Shown: positions 1-11,831, numbered from the stretch's first letter. The stretch is DNA of 64,000 nt from Hermatobates lingyangjiaoensis (GCA_026182355.1 JAPFBL010000369.1:245587-309586), one strand, 5' to 3'. Notes: generated by a model not told the origin, from the letters alone. Numbers and translations: made by a program.

Positions 1-1202
1 TGTATTTTATCATTGAAGTGACGTACATCTATTCCTGTAGTCCAGGGGTTCCCAACCTGCTACGCAAAATACGATATTCCAGGCGTTGCGAGAAAAGTCG
101 AAGTAAACGGTAATATATTATTATTGTTTATTCCATTTTGTTCATATTTTTATTTCTCATAATGAAAATATTCATAACTATATTCCTACATTTGGGTTGT
201 TACAATACTCGTTTTGATATAAGTAAACAAATAAAATTAAAACTTGTAGGACATAAACAGAAACAAAAAAATTGTCAAATTAAAAGTTATTAGCAATCTT
301 TTCGAATTATTATCGATAATTATTTATTATCTTGAACAAATTGCAAGGTAATTATTGTTATTTGTAAAGTATACTTTAAGTGTTATATCCTCCATTTATT
401 TAATTTTTATTTTGTTGTATGGTTTTACTAGCAGATGTGCCCCTCTTTGACGGGTATTTTAAAAAAAAAATCACAGATCTATCATGATATTTCAAAATAT
501 TATTAGAAATTATAGAATAGTAGAAAATATAATTATTATTACAGTCATTAGAGCTCGAATTTAATTTTATTCTGAGCATACTTGGGATTTAGTACGCGAG
601 TACTTTTTTAAAGCGAGCAAATTATGATAAGCCAATGTTAAAATCTACTAAACAATACCTACTTCTTACATTAAAAATACGGGTATATTTTTAGATATAT
701 ACTTGTGTATCCTGTGTAGCTAACCAAACAAAGTTCATAACTTCGCTTCTATGTTGAATTTCCACTATTTTAAATCATAATCTTTTTTAAGTTGTTGTTC
801 GCTATGACTTATGTTGTCTGAATTTGCTTGCGACAAAATTTTTAGACAAATAAACCGACACAACTTTTTTCTAAGTGTTGATTTGGTTTCTCTAATGTAT
901 AAAACACAAAGATAGCCTAAAATGAGGCAGTTCTAAGCTATATTCAAAAAGTATTCCTTTTATTTGTATAAATATGACTTAAGTAAAAGTATTAATAATC
1001 TTCCGTATATTCATAGACTTTATTACTAATACTTAATAAGATATGCTAAAACATTAACTATAACAGGTTTTAAGATTTTTTGAGGGTTTTGGTCTGGATA
1101 TTAAAAAACGTTTTGACATAGATTTATGTCTTCCTCAGGGCTAAAACATTAATACATTGAACACAAATATTACGACTACATTAGGTCTATTGTTTCCTAA
1201 TA

Positions 1203-2108
1203 CGAGGTGTATAAATAAAGTAGTGAGACTGGCAACGTCGCTTTCGATCTGGCAACGCTGGAGACGCGTGGCCTTGAGTAGCGTCAGGTGCACGTGTGAT
1301 GCGCCTCCAGTATGAATCTGAACTCGCCACAGTCATTTGTTTGTCCGTAGCGTTGGTTTTCGTGAAATGGTTTTTTTCTTGAGCGTTTTAAAAATGAGTG
1401 ACCTCAAAGTTGAGTAGCGGTGTGCAATCAAATTTTGCTTCAGACTTGGACATAGAAATTTTGAAAAACTTCAGGAGGCCTATGGAGAACGTGTTTTATC
1501 AAGGGCACAGGTTTTTCGGTGGTTTAAGGAATTTTCAGAAGGAAGAGAGTCGATTGAAGATGAACCACGAAGCGGAAGGCCTTCAAGTGCAAACACCGAT
1601 GAAAATGTCAACAGAGTACGGAACCTTGTGCGTTCAGATCGACGCTTGACAGTCAGAATGATCGGGGAACAGTTGAATTTGAATCACACCTCCGTTCATC
1701 ACATTTTGACCAATGAATTGAGATGAGAAAATATTTGTGCGAAAATGGTTCCGAAAATTCCGAAAAGAAAACGAGTTTTTGGCCAGTAAAAACATTCCTG
1801 TTGCTCCTCAGCCTCCTTATTCACCAGACTTGAGTCTTTATCACTTTTTCCTCTTCCCGAGATTGAAAAATCACCTCAAGGGAACTCATTTCGGGACACT
1901 ACAAAACATACAAACTGCTGTAACCGACCAGCTGAAGGCCATTCCAGAATCCGAGTTCCAGCAATGCTACAATGATTGGAAGGACCGTCTCCAGCGCTGT
2001 GTGGCTTCCGAAGGGAACTATTTTGAAGGTGACAATATCACATTGTAATTATATTTGAAAAGAAAATTTAAAAAAAAATCAGTCTCACTACTTTATTTAC
2101 ACACCTCG
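1203..2108 (+). mobile_element. Deleted mariner element
   Basis: It is flanked by TA at 1201-1202 and 2109-2110. The terminal inverted repeats are about 30 bp and nearly perfect, starting CGAGGTGT. At 906 bp it is shorter than a usual 1.3 kb mariner because the centre of the transposase gene is missing. Confidence 0.9.
1394..2048 (+). pseudogene. mariner transposase remnant (SETMAR-like), centre deleted
   Basis: The DNA-binding half reads from ATG at 1394, has a stop at codon 8, then stays open to about 1720. It contains the typical mariner words RCAIKFCFRLG, QEAYGE, SRAQVFRWFKEF and SGRPS. The C-terminal part is in another frame at 1737-2048, with SPDLSLYHFFLFPRLKNHL near the front and EGNYFEGD at the end. 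The first two catalytic aspartates (GDE and HDNARPH blocks) are absent through deletion, and the expected third Asp (xDFFLF) is His in YHFFLF. The copy cannot encode an active enzyme. Confidence 0.88.
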
Positions 2109-2610
2109 TATGTAACAAAAAAGATAAACTATGGATTTACGTTATTTATTTAATATGTAGAGAAGATTATACTAATGGGGAAAAAAACAAGGATACACAA
2201 CAGACGTTCCTCAGGTAAACAAATTTAAATCTTTGGAAATTTCTTATCAATATAATACAAAACCAGACTGGAATACGTAAATCCATTGTTTATCTTTTTT
2301 TTACACATTAGCAAACAATAGACTTAATGTAGTCGTAATATTTGTGCTCAATGTATTAATGTTTTAGCCCTGATGACATAAATATATGTCGAAACTTTGG
2401 CGAAGAAGCGTTTCTTAATATGCAGACTAAAATCTCAAAACCTGTGAATATAGAGTGGTCAAGAAGCAAAACAGCATGATTAACTATAACAATTGCTTTA
2501 GTTTATTTTTGATCATAATATAAATTTCAGGGTTATGTGATGTCCAAGTGAAGGTTTTTTTTTTTTTAGGTTATAGTCTGAAGAGAAGGTTGGGAACCCC
2601 TGCTATAGCA

Positions 2611-3780
2611 TATTATATCTTTCGGCCTGTCACACAGGGCTTTTTATAATTTTATTTTCAAAAGAGTGATTTGAGTGAAACTATACCTTAAAATCAAAGT
2701 GCTCCATAAATGAATCGAATACCTGGAGCGCCCAAAACTACCTTTAAGCAGTCCTTGTGTGCACCAAAGATAATTCCATTCTTATATCAGTATTAATTTT
2801 TAATATATTATATTTATATATTTCAATAGAACTGAAAATGTAATTTAACCTGTATATTTTGCATTGTTATATATTTTAATAATAAATCAATTATTAATTT
2901 GACATGCTTTAGAAGTTATTTCGCTAATTAAACTTAATGATTCTCAATTACTTTTACATTATGATTAAATGTTTACTTTTTTATCGAATGATTTCTTATC
3001 TTTAATATTTGAATTTTTCTTCTTTTAGTCATGATAGAAACTTTTTTTTATTAAAAATGAAAAACAATGTAATTAAAACTGTATATTTTGCACTTTTTAT
3101 AAAAAAAAAATATTGACATTAATATTTTCATGATTTCTATTTGCTATTCTTCACTATCGATAGTTTATTAATCCGATATATTATTATCAGGGAGTTTAAT
3201 CTTAATGACCTAAAAATTAAAAAGAAATGAAAAGTTGTTTATTGTTAATAGAATAATTCATCCGTGTATGATAATGATATTCAGTTTTGACTTAAATTAA
3301 GAAAAAGATAAAACGGTTACAATGATAAATGAATAATTGAAAGTTTATGAGACTCAGATTTGCAAAATCATTAAAATTATTAAAACAGAGTTGTTAGGTT
3401 ATGAATCGCAAAAGAAATTTCATAATTTTTTTTTTAACAAAGATAAGGAATATCTAATGAGAAATACAGTAAATTTCAGAATGAATGAACAGAGTATTTT
3501 CATTCAGTGGTAACACTGCAGTATAACTGATAAGAGATGAAGTAATTGGATGTAATGATACTGTAATATCACTCATTGACCATGTTTAGGTCAACATATG
3601 CTGTTATATTACCTTCCTGCCTTTGTTTTTTCAACAGTAGGTAACTTCATACGTCATTTTGAACTAATCTGAGAGAATTATAGGTCTTTTTATTCAAAAA
3701 CGCCCTTTTTACAAAATAAAATTAACCCATTTTCTATGAAATTGGAAATACCTTATAGAACTATATATACCAAGATTTTA
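2611..3780. other. AT-rich stretch, no feature recognised
   Basis: Simple AT-rich sequence with homopolymer runs. I see no convincing coding, RNA or transposon signal. Confidence 0.5.
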
Positions 3781-3789
3781 CCATAAAAA

Positions 3790-3885
3790 CATGAAACTAG
3801 AATAATGTCCAAACCACAATAAGAAAAATGATCTTAGCCTTTTTTGTCATTTCTTATTATGGTTTGGACATTGATATCTATGCAT
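3790..3885. mobile_element. Decayed PLE terminal fragment (AGATCT family)
   Basis: Inverted halves share the phrase tccaaaccacaataag, which marks the outer end of the most frequent PLE family in this window. The catalytic core is no longer recognisable. Confidence 0.5.
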
Positions 3886-4067
3886 AAACTAAAAACAGAT
3901 GCTCTAAGTAAAATCACAGCTTTGAAAGCTGAAAAACTCACTACGATGTCGAATTAACTTAGTGGGTTATTGTGATATCTATATAATTTATATAAATATA
4001 TATATATATATATCGATTAAAATAAGCAGTGACACATAAACAGAAACACAACAAAGACTCACTTTTC

Positions 4068-4099
4068 AATATTTCGACCGTAATGGCGGTCGTCCTCAG
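4068..4099 (-). ncRNA. Hammerhead-like ribozyme core, AUAU family
   Basis: On the minus strand: CUGAGGA, one extra C, a stem closed by GACCG/CGGUC, then GAAA. The last A starts AUAU and is followed by U. The flanks (CUUCUC before, GAAAAG after) pair at 5 of 6 positions as stem I. The layout fits a hammerhead with an intermolecular stem III. Self-cleavage is inferred from the motif only. Confidence 0.65.
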
Positions 4100-4189
4100 G
4101 AGAAGAAGTGAATTGACGGAGGACGACATATAAAATATATATATATATATATAATATATATATATATATAGTATAAATGGGCAGCAAAT

Positions 4190-4560
4190 CTTCTTGAAGA
4201 CAATGCTGGAACCTGCTCTTTGTTTTCATCTCACCCACTGTATCATTTGTTTTATTTGTTAAAATTGTTATGTTTAATTTTAAAAATTACTTTTCAGTTA
4301 ATTATATTAACACTCATTAATTAAATAGTAGTGAAATTAAATTAAATAGTTAACCCGAAGATGACCAATGTGCGGTCGAAAGCTTGTTTGAACCCAGTGT
4401 TTTTGTGTTCCATTAAAGTTGTTTGAATATGTTTTCTCAATGTCTCTGGCCCAGCATATATGGAAGTTGCATCAGCATCAACCGGAAGATAGTTAGTAAA
4501 AATCGAGGCCATCAGCAAAAAGGTCGTTAATGCAGAACTGCTGCATACTTTAATTCAATA
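4190..4560 (+). mobile_element. PLE 5' end: ribozyme plus start of ORF
   Basis: A hammerhead-like core at 4355-4385 reads CCGAAGA (U4 changed to C), one extra U, stem GACC/GGUC, then GAAA opening AGCU and followed by U. About 55 bp downstream an ATG at 4440 begins M-S-L-A-Q and is stopped after 18 codons. A sister copy at 6230-6545 has the same ribozyme-then-ORF layout. The unit is cut off in (TA)n. Confidence 0.65.
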
Positions 4561-4564
4561 TATA

Positions 4565-5265
4565 ATATATATATGAGATTGAATTTACGGCCTATAGTTT
4601 TTTTAATTAATTTCTTGGATAACTTTTCCAAATCCCTTAAGAGTCTTTTAAATTCACGAGGGACTAGTTACATCAACTCATCACCATACGTTTCGTTTTC
4701 AATGATTATATTTCTTCCGATGTTACGGTCGTCTTCAACCATCTTCAGGGGGATAAAACGTATATACAATATCTTAAAACCTATTGACCTGTCTTGATTT
4801 GTATTCATGCATCTCAACCTTTCGGCCACTCCATGATACAAAGCTCTACAGATCGATGCTTTTTTACGTGAGACCCTTTCGCCACTTGAGGGAGTCCACG
4901 ACAGCCTTACCGAAGCAAGGCCGCATAAAACCTATTGACCAATCATTATGAACTTTGAGTGTTATATTTAAGTGTTTAAAAAAAAAATGTTCAATTGGTT
5001 TTAAGATATTGTATATACATTTTACACTCTGAAGATGGTCAAAGATGACCGAAACGTCGGAAGAAATATAATCAATGAAAACAAAACGTATGGTGAGTTG
5101 ATGTACCTAGTTCCTCGTGAATTTAAAAGACTCTTAAGGGATTTGGAAAAGTTATCCAAGAAATAAATTAAAAAAACAATAGGCCGTAAATTCAATCTCA
5201 CATGTATTAACGAAGGACTGTTTCCTAAATATTCGAATATATATATATACACTTTTTGTCGTTGG
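4565..5265. mobile_element. PLE inverted pair, ACGU family
   Basis: The arms at about 4573-4790 (minus) and 5030-5210 (plus) are near-identical inverted copies between TA-rich tracts. The plus arm has an intact-looking core at 5029-5058: CUGAAGA, U, GGUC/GACC stem, GAAA, ACGU, C. In the minus arm (4722-4748) GAAAC has become GTAAC, which should abolish activity. The 60-80 residue reading frames across the arms are by-products of the repeat. Confidence 0.7.
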
Positions 5266-5582
5266 AAATACGATCCAAAACGGACGAATATAGTTCAATA
5301 TAAACAGTGACAAAAATATAGAGATCAATCAAAAGAACACACTTACAGTCTCTAATATTTCGGTTATGTAACTCGAATTCTTCTATGAGGATATCAGAGA
5401 GGTAACCAAGCGCACTGGTTTCAGAGACGTTGGAACCGTCTCAACCGTCGTCTGAACCATGCGCTTGTTTCCCTCTCTTATCTCTCCTGAAGACGGTTCA
5501 AACCGAAAATTAGAGACTGTAAGTGTGTTCTTTTGATTTCTCTATGTATTTTTGTTTATATTGAACTATATATATATATATA
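5265..5582. mobile_element. PLE inverted pair, AAUU family
   Basis: The plus arm carries a core at 5487-5512: CUGAAGA, extra C, GGUU/AACC stem II, GAAA, then AAUU and A. Stem I is UCUC before and GAGA after, four perfect pairs. The opposite arm is rearranged. The same family recurs at 15.5, 30.0, 53.7 and 54.7 kb. Confidence 0.7.
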
Positions 5583-5584
5583 TA

Positions 5585-5960
5585 GGTGTGTTCTCTAATC
5601 GGGGTTCGGTCAATTTTCCAGGATAAAAAATTAAACTCTCGTTGCAGTCGAAGGTTTTGTTCGGTTAACATTGTTGTTACTTTAAATAATGTAAATTTCA
5701 TTTTCTTAGTTATAAAAAATTCTTACTTCTGTAAGTAATATTGTTTTATGTATCTCTGAAATATTTCTACTTGTAATATTCATAAGTTGTAACCATCCAT
5801 TTTCATATTGTGTATATGTTTGATGATGATATGTGATTTCTTATTATCCTTTGTTTATAGGCCTATGAAAACGGTTTTAAATAAAACCGAAACGTTGGCA
5901 ACGAGAGTTTAATTTTTTATACTGGAAAATTGACCGAACCCCGATTAGAGAACACACCTA
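5585..5960. mobile_element. PLE inverted pair, CUAUGAA variant
   Basis: The arms share the phrase aaaaccgaaacgttgg and converge on aggtgtgttctctaatcgg. The position expected to read CUGAUGA reads CUAUGAA, as if the invariant G5 were deleted. Stem I (UGCC/GGCA in other copies) and GAAACGUU remain. Confidence 0.65.
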
Positions 5961-5989
5961 TTCTATCAAACGGTCCATATATTATTGAA

Positions 5990-6205
5990 TCTGTTATATA
6001 TATATGTATCAATGATCAAACCACAATAAGAAATGGGAAAACAAGACTAAGATCTTTCAACCGTTACAAGCGGTCTTCGTCAGAGTCAAAAACCCAACTG
6101 ACGATGACCGCTTGTTACGGTTGAAAGATCTTAGTCTTGTTTTCCCATTTCTTATTGTGGTTTGATCATTGATTGCTATTTCACATGTTCATGTGAAATC
6201 TTTAT
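5990..6205. mobile_element. PLE inverted pair, AGAUCU family
   Basis: Two inverted copies of the family ending in tgatcaaaccacaataag, with GAAAGATCTTAGTC on both arms, in a TA-rich context. Confidence 0.65.
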
Positions 6206-6229
6206 GTATATATATATTAAAGTATATTG

Positions 6230-6545
6230 GCAGCAGATTCTCTTGTAAACATATTTACATATTTACACCTCTAAATTTTAATGCTTTTAATTTCCGTTTA
6301 ACCTTTGGAAAAATTGTTATTGAGTTAATTTAATCTGTTTGTACTATATACCTGATGATGATTTCCGGGAAAATCGAAAGCTTGTAAGTAAAAAAATATA
6401 TTATTGAGTAAGCTACGATATTATTTCTTTGATGTCTCTGGGACAACTCCTTCACGAAATCACTCCCTACCAGAAAAAACTAGTTAGAAAACTAGAAAAC
6501 ACGAGCAAAAAGGTCGTAAATGCGGAAGCTGCCGTCTACTTTAAT
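6230..6545 (+). mobile_element. PLE 5' end with intact-looking ribozyme and ORF start
   Basis: The unit contains a canonical-looking core at 6352-6383 and, about 50 bp later, an ATG at 6432 starting M-S-L-G-Q-L-L-H-E. That frame is open until the copy ends in (TA)n near 6545. It parallels the unit at 4190-4560. I infer it is the start of the PLE reverse transcriptase ORF, because PLE ribozymes sit in the terminal repeat just upstream of it; the short peptide alone does not prove this. Confidence 0.6.
6352..6383 (+). ncRNA. Hammerhead-like ribozyme core, AGCU family
   Basis: CUGAUGA, one extra U, stem II GAUUU/AAAUC-type closed by G-C, then GAAA. The last A opens AGCU and is followed by U (the predicted cleavage base). 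The flanks UAC and GUA pair as stem I. It is one of the most complete cores in the window. Confidence 0.7.
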
Positions 6546-7170
6546 AATATATATATATATATTTCACATAAACACGTGAAATAACAATCAATGATCAAAG
6601 GACAATATGAAAAGGGAAAACAAAATTAAAATTTTTCAACCGTAACAAGTGGTCTTCGTCAGAGTCAAAAACCCAACTGAAACACTAGACGCAGAAAACA
6701 TCTGGTGAGGAGTTGAGAAGAGTGGGAGGGAAGAGTGATTTTTTTAAAAGGGTGAAAGCGCAGGGAAAGGACTAATGTCCAGAAAGGGATGTTTGGGGAA
6801 ACAAAGGAGTACAGTAAGAAAGAGTAAAAAAACTATCCACTAGCTGTCAACCCTCTTAGAAGAGGCTATTGTCCTCGTAACGAAAGTATCGGGGCAATAT
6901 CAGCGGATAGTTTTTTACTCTTTCTTACTGTAATCCTTTGTTTCCCCAAACATCCCTTTCTGGACATTTGTACTTTCTTGCACTTTCACCCTTTTAAATA
7001 CCACTCACAAGATGTTTTCTGCATCTAGTGTTTCAGTTGGGTTTTTGACTGACAAAGACCGCTTGTTACGGTTCAATGATCTTAATCTTCTTTTCCCATT
7101 TTATTATTGTGGTTTGATCATTGATTGTTATTTCACGTGTTTACGTGAAATCTTGTTATATATATCTTGA
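6545..7170. mobile_element. PLE inverted pair, AGAUCU family, long form
   Basis: Long inverted arms share a 3' leader including the words gatgtttggggaaacaaagg and gaggctatt. Cores are degraded (GACAAAGA and TTCAATGATC versions). Related long forms lie at 12.6, 17.9 and 36.1 kb. Confidence 0.65.
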
Positions 7171-8087
7171 AATACACAATGGTAGGCTTAGTATCAAATA
7201 TTTTATTACAAAACAAGTATTATTAGATATTGATTTTAAAATAATTATTAATCAATTAAAAAAGTGTACTTGAAAGAAAAAATATGTAATATGAATAGAT
7301 ATATAATTAGTATTAATGATATACTATTTTGCGTAGTTCTTAGTGTTTCTCTCTTTATTCTAATTATAAGTCAGAATAATTGGATAGCGTGTGAGCGTTA
7401 TCAGACAATGTGGGTCTCACAACCAAAATGGGTGACAGATCACAAAAGAGCCACATCCCCCCCCCCCCCCCCCCTAGAACAATCATAAAACTTGGAAATG
7501 TGTAAATTGAAAACAACTCATATTTCTAAAGGGAAAACTTGTAAAAATTAATTTAGATATTATTAATATTCAAAATGATTTTCTTTTAGATTTGGTTCAT
7601 CAAAGAATGAACTCTACTACAGGTTTATAATAAGCCTTTATAATTTCTTTAAACCAAATCCCAAAAAGAAACAGATTTAGAATTTTATGAATCAGTTTTC
7701 GGGAAGCTATTTCGATACTGTTAAATTTAAATTGTACAAATTTATATTTTTTTATTAAATATAAAATAATTTGTAATAAGCTTTATACAAAAGACGTTTT
7801 AAATGTAAAAAAAAATAATTATACTGTTGTACCATTATTAATAGTAGAAAGTGAGGTTCATATCCACTATTTAGTCTTTAGGGATGTTTAAATTGTGTTT
7901 GATGAAGTTATTGCCTCTTATATTGTTGTTAGATGGGAGTGCAGTGCTGATGAACATGATGGTATCATCGTAGTTCCTTTATTGATGATTTCAGGCCATA
8001 TATAATGATGAATTTATATTTAAAGAGTCAACAATACTCTTTATTCATCCGTGGATATTAACACTGTAATGCTAGAGTCAGTAATAT
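7170..8087. other. AT-rich stretch with a C homopolymer
   Basis: A run of about 18 C lies near 7457-7474. The 74-codon frame at 7264-7488 runs through it and has no recognisable domain. Nothing else stands out. Confidence 0.5.
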
Positions 8088-9414
8088 ACGAGGGCCATCC
8101 GGAAAGTAGTACCCGTTTTGGAATAAAATAAAGACAGCATTTTAACAAATAATAATGTTTTATTTGTAAAGAACATACTTTAAACTACTTCTCCACATAG
8201 TCACCTTGCAAATTTAAGCATTTGTCGTAACGTGTGACGAGTTTTTGTATCCCAGCTTCGTACTCCTCTGCCGCCAGTGTATTTAGATACGTAGTCACAG
8301 CTGATTTCAGTTCTTCATCACTTTCAAATTTCGTTCCTGCTAAAAAATTCTTCAGTTTTGTAAACAGATGAAAATCTGAGGGTGCCAAGTCTGGGCTATA
8401 GGTGGATGGTTAAAAGTTTCCCATTTGAATTGTTGCACAAGTTGTTGTGTTATCCGAGCTGTATGAGGCCTGGCATTGTCGTGGAGAAGAATGACGCCGC
8501 TAGACAACAAACCTCGCCGTCGATTTTGAATTGCTCGCCGTAATTTCTTCAATGTCTCACAATATGCATTGGCATTTATAGTGTCTCCACGGGTCATGAA
8601 GTCAATGAGCAGTACACTCGTCGATCCCAGAAAACGGTTGCCATAACTTTACGGGTAGACATTACCGTTTTGAATTTTTTTGGCTTGTTGGTGAATGAGC
8701 ATGACGCCACTCCATTGATTGTCTTTTACTCGTAGGTGTTGCATAACAAACCCATGTCTCGTCACCAGTGACAATGCGAGTCAAGAAAGAGTCTCCATCA
8801 CGAGAGTAACGTTCCAAAAACGTCACTGCTGCAGCCATACGGGTGGATTTGTGTTCGTCAATAAGCATGCGAGGAACCCACCTTGCGCAAATTTTTGCAT
8901 AATGCAGGTGGTCCTTAACAATTTCATGAATAACTGTTCGTGAAACATTACTGAAATTTTCACTGATCTCATCAATTGTTACGCGCCGATCAGCCTTCAC
9001 GAATTCGTTAATTGTACTCACCAGTTCGTGCGTAATGACTGACGGCCGTCCGGAACGCTCGTCATCATGGGTGCTCTCTCTGCCCAAGCTGAAATTACGA
9101 CACCAGCGCCGAACAGATGACTCATCCATAACATTGTCTCCATACACCTCCTTCAATTGACGATGAATATCGCAAGGTTTCACATTTCTTGCGTTAAGAA
9201 ACCTAATCACAGCTCTAATTTCACAACTGGCGGCGTTCTCTATTTTCTTGAACATTATAAACACTCACAGAAAAAAACCCAGAAGTACCAGCGACCAGTA
9301 ACTTAGCACACAGACAGCTGAAACAGAACTGAACGTGTTGCAACTTGTCCGGCGGCTACTCTACTCATCAGCGCTCCACACGGCACAAACGGGTACTACT
9401 TTCCGGATGGCCTA
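8088..9414 (-). mobile_element. Near-full-length mariner element
   Basis: Terminal inverted repeats at 8091-8120 and about 9386-9412 share ggccatccggaaagtagtacccg. The length of about 1.33 kb is right for a complete mariner. TA dinucleotides adjoin both ends, but the outermost 2-3 bp differ between the ends. Confidence 0.88.
8185..9264 (-). pseudogene. mariner transposase (DD34D), frameshifted
   Basis: The N-terminal frame starts at 9264 (or Met-4 at 9255) with MFKKIENAASCEIR, a helix-turn-helix region and SGRPS. The first catalytic block TGDETWV lies near 8745. The frame breaks near 8662. The second block LLHDNARPHTAR lies in 8352-8597, another frame. The third block SDFHLF lies in 8185-8388, a third frame, ending QGDYVEK and stop. 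The spacing between the second and third Asp is 34 residues if the local frameshift is allowed for. All three catalytic Asp codons are kept but at least two frameshifts make this copy non-coding. Confidence 0.9.
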
Positions 9415-9429
9415 TGTACATACTACTAT

Positions 9430-10925
9430 GGTTATGAAAGACTTAAGAGTTGTTCAAGAAAAACAACTTTGAAGTTCGAGGCAGTAATAATGTAATTAAA
9501 GTAATCGGAGTTGAAATGTTGTTTAAAAGTGAGAACTGTGAAGTTGGAAGCACTGGTATATTTAACTAGAGTAGTCGGAGTTGAATTGTTTTTCAAGAGT
9601 GAGAACTGTGAAGTTGCGAGCACTGGTATATTTAACTAGAGTAGTCGAAGCTGAATTGTTTTTCAAGAGTGACAACTGTGAAGTTGGAAGCACTGGTATA
9701 TTTAATTAGAGTAGTCGGAGTTGGAATGTTATTGAAGAGTGAGAACTGTGAAGTTTGAAGCGCTGGAATATTTAACTAGAGTAGTCGAAGTTGAATAGTT
9801 ATTCAAGAGTGAGAACTGTGAAGTTGGAAGCACTGGTATATTTAACTAGAGTAGTCGGAGTTGATATGTTATTTAAGAGTTGAGAACTGTGAAGTTGGAA
9901 GCATTGGTATATTTAACTAGAGTAGTCGGAGTTGAATTGTTTTTCAAAAGTGAGAACTGTGAAGTTGGAAGCACTGGTATATTTAACTAGAGTAGTTGGA
10001 GTTGAAATGTTATTCAAGAGTGAGAACTGTGAAGTTGGAAGCACTGGTATATTTAAATAGAATAGTCGGAGTTGAATTGTTTTTCAAGAGTGAGAACTGT
10101 GAAGTTGGAAGAATTGGTATATTTAACTAGAGTAGTCGGAGTTGAATTGTTTTTCAAGAGTGAGAACTGTGAAGTTGGAAGCACTGGTATATTTAATTAG
10201 AGTAGTCGGAGTTGAAATGTTATTTAAGAGTTGAGAACTGTGAAGTTGGAAGCATTGGTATATTTAATTAGAGTAGTCGGAGTTGAAATGTTATTGAAGA
10301 GTGAGAACTGTGAAGTTGGAAGCACTGGTATATTTAATTAGAGTGGTCGGAGTTGAAATGTTATTCAAGAGTGAGAACTGTGAAGTTGGAAGCACTGGTA
10401 TATTTAATTAGAGTAGTCGGAGTTGAAATGTTATTTAAGAGTTGAGAACTGTGAAGTTGGAAGCATTGGTATATTTAAAGAGAGTAGTCGGAGTTGAAAT
10501 GTTATTGAAGAGTGAGAACTGTGAAGTTGGAAGCACTGGTATATTTAATTAGAGTAGTCGGAGTTGAAATGTTATTGAAGAGTGAGAACTGTGAAGTTGG
10601 AAGCATTGGTATATTTAATTAGAGTAGTCGGAGTTGGAATGTTATTCAAGAGTGAGAACTGTGAAGTTGGAAGCACTGGTATATTTAATTAGAGTGGTCG
10701 GAGTTGGAATGTTATTCAAGAGTGAGAACTGTGAAGTTGGAAGCACTGGTATATTTAACTAGAGTAGTCGGAGTTGGAATGTTATTGAAGAGTGAGAACT
10801 GTGAAGTTGGAAGCATTGGTATATTTAACTAGAGTAGTCGGAGTTGAAATGTTATTGAAGAGTGAGAACTGTGAAGTTGGAAGCACTGGTATATTTAATT
10901 AGAGTAGTCGGAGTTGTTTTTCAAG
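9430..10925. repeat. 70-bp satellite array, about 21 copies
   Basis: The monomer includes gtgagaactgtgaagttgg and agagtagtcggagttg and measures 70 bp. Variants alternate ttgttttt, tgttattg, tgttattc and tgttattt in a mosaic pattern. It begins immediately after the mariner. Confidence 0.93.
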
Positions 10926-11440
10926 AGTGAGAACTGTGAAGTGGGAGTCAAGGGTAAATTTATTACTATAGAAGTCGGAGTTGATGCACTATACAAGAAA
11001 GGGAGTTTTAGAGTGGGAATCAGTAGTAATTTATTTTGGCTATAGTCGGAGTCGATATACTATTATTGAATTAGAGTTGTGAAGTAGGAGTCAACGATAA
11101 ATTTATTACTATAGTAGTCGGAGTCTATATGTTATTCATGAATGAAAACTGTGAAGTGGGAGTCAACGGTAAATTTTATTACTATAGTAGTCGGAGTCTA
11201 TATGTTATTCATGAATGAAAACTGTGAAGTGGGAGTCAACGGTAAATTTATTACTGTAGTAGTCGGAGTCTATATGTTATTCATGAATGAAAACTGTGAA
11301 GTGGGAGTCAACGGTAAATTTATCACTATAGTAGTCGGAGTCTATAATGTTATTCATGAATGAGAACTGTGAAGTGGGAGTCAACGGTAAATTTATTACT
11401 GTAGTAGTCGGAGTTTAAGTGCCATAATAGAATGAGAGCT
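10925..11440. repeat. Diverged flank of the same satellite, about 72 bp
   Basis: It keeps gagaactgtgaagt and agtcggagt but has gggagtcaacggtaaattt and ttattcatgaatg in place of the main-array text. Near-identical copies from 11105 to 11410 suggest a separate, recent local amplification. The 73-codon frame here is the repeat read in frame by chance. Confidence 0.85.
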
Positions 11441-11830
11441 GCGGAACTGATTTCAAGATTACATGAAATATTAGGATAATCCGAACCGGAGGGTTTAAAA
11501 CTTACTGATTTATAACTTTTAAATTTCATTAACGAATTCATTCTAGATATCTCAATGTTAACATTGATTTGGTCAATGGAGATGAGTTTTATTTTATAAT
11601 TCTAATATATTATAATTATTCATGTCATTTTACTTCTAAATGATTCATAATTAAGGTTGGATAACTTTGTAAATGATCTCACAGTCTTTGTTGAAGCATA
11701 TGGGTTGTACTGGATACAAGATGACTCATTTTGTTCGCTGCATTGTACTATAGCCTGTGCAGGTACTGCACTCCCATTGTAGATATGTAATGTTACATAG
11801 AAACATTGTATGTTTCTCCTTATTGTAAGT
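11440..11830. other. AT-rich spacer, no feature recognised
   Basis: Nothing recognisable between the satellite and the pogo-like MITE. Confidence 0.5.
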
Positions 11831-11831
11831 A

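Larger units (their letters stand above)
1064..2455. mobile_element. Penelope-like inverted pair split by a mariner
   Basis: The left arm is 1064-1200 plus 2111-2145 and the right arm about 2276-2450; they are inverted copies. The mariner at 1203-2108 interrupts the left arm at a TA; across the gap the left arm lines up with the uninterrupted right arm. The right arm has a degenerate hammerhead-like core at 2370-2394 (CTGATGA ... GAAAC). The left-arm counterpart near 1110-1138 carries CAAAAC rather than CGAAAC. Confidence 0.7.
43..2602. mobile_element. hAT-type element, non-autonomous, host of nested insertions
   Basis: The ends are inverted repeats of about 16 bp, CAGGGGTTCCCAACCT on the left and its complement ending in CCCCTG on the right, a form typical of hAT termini. 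The flanking octamers ctgtagtc (35-42) and ctatagca (2603-2610) match at only 5 of 8 positions, so the target duplication is weak or decayed. No hAT transposase is seen. The interior carries a PLE inverted pair, which itself holds a mariner, so this is the oldest of three layers. Confidence 0.65.

Noticed and set aside
8719..8943. 74-codon plus-strand frame
   Set aside because: Antisense to the mariner transposase.
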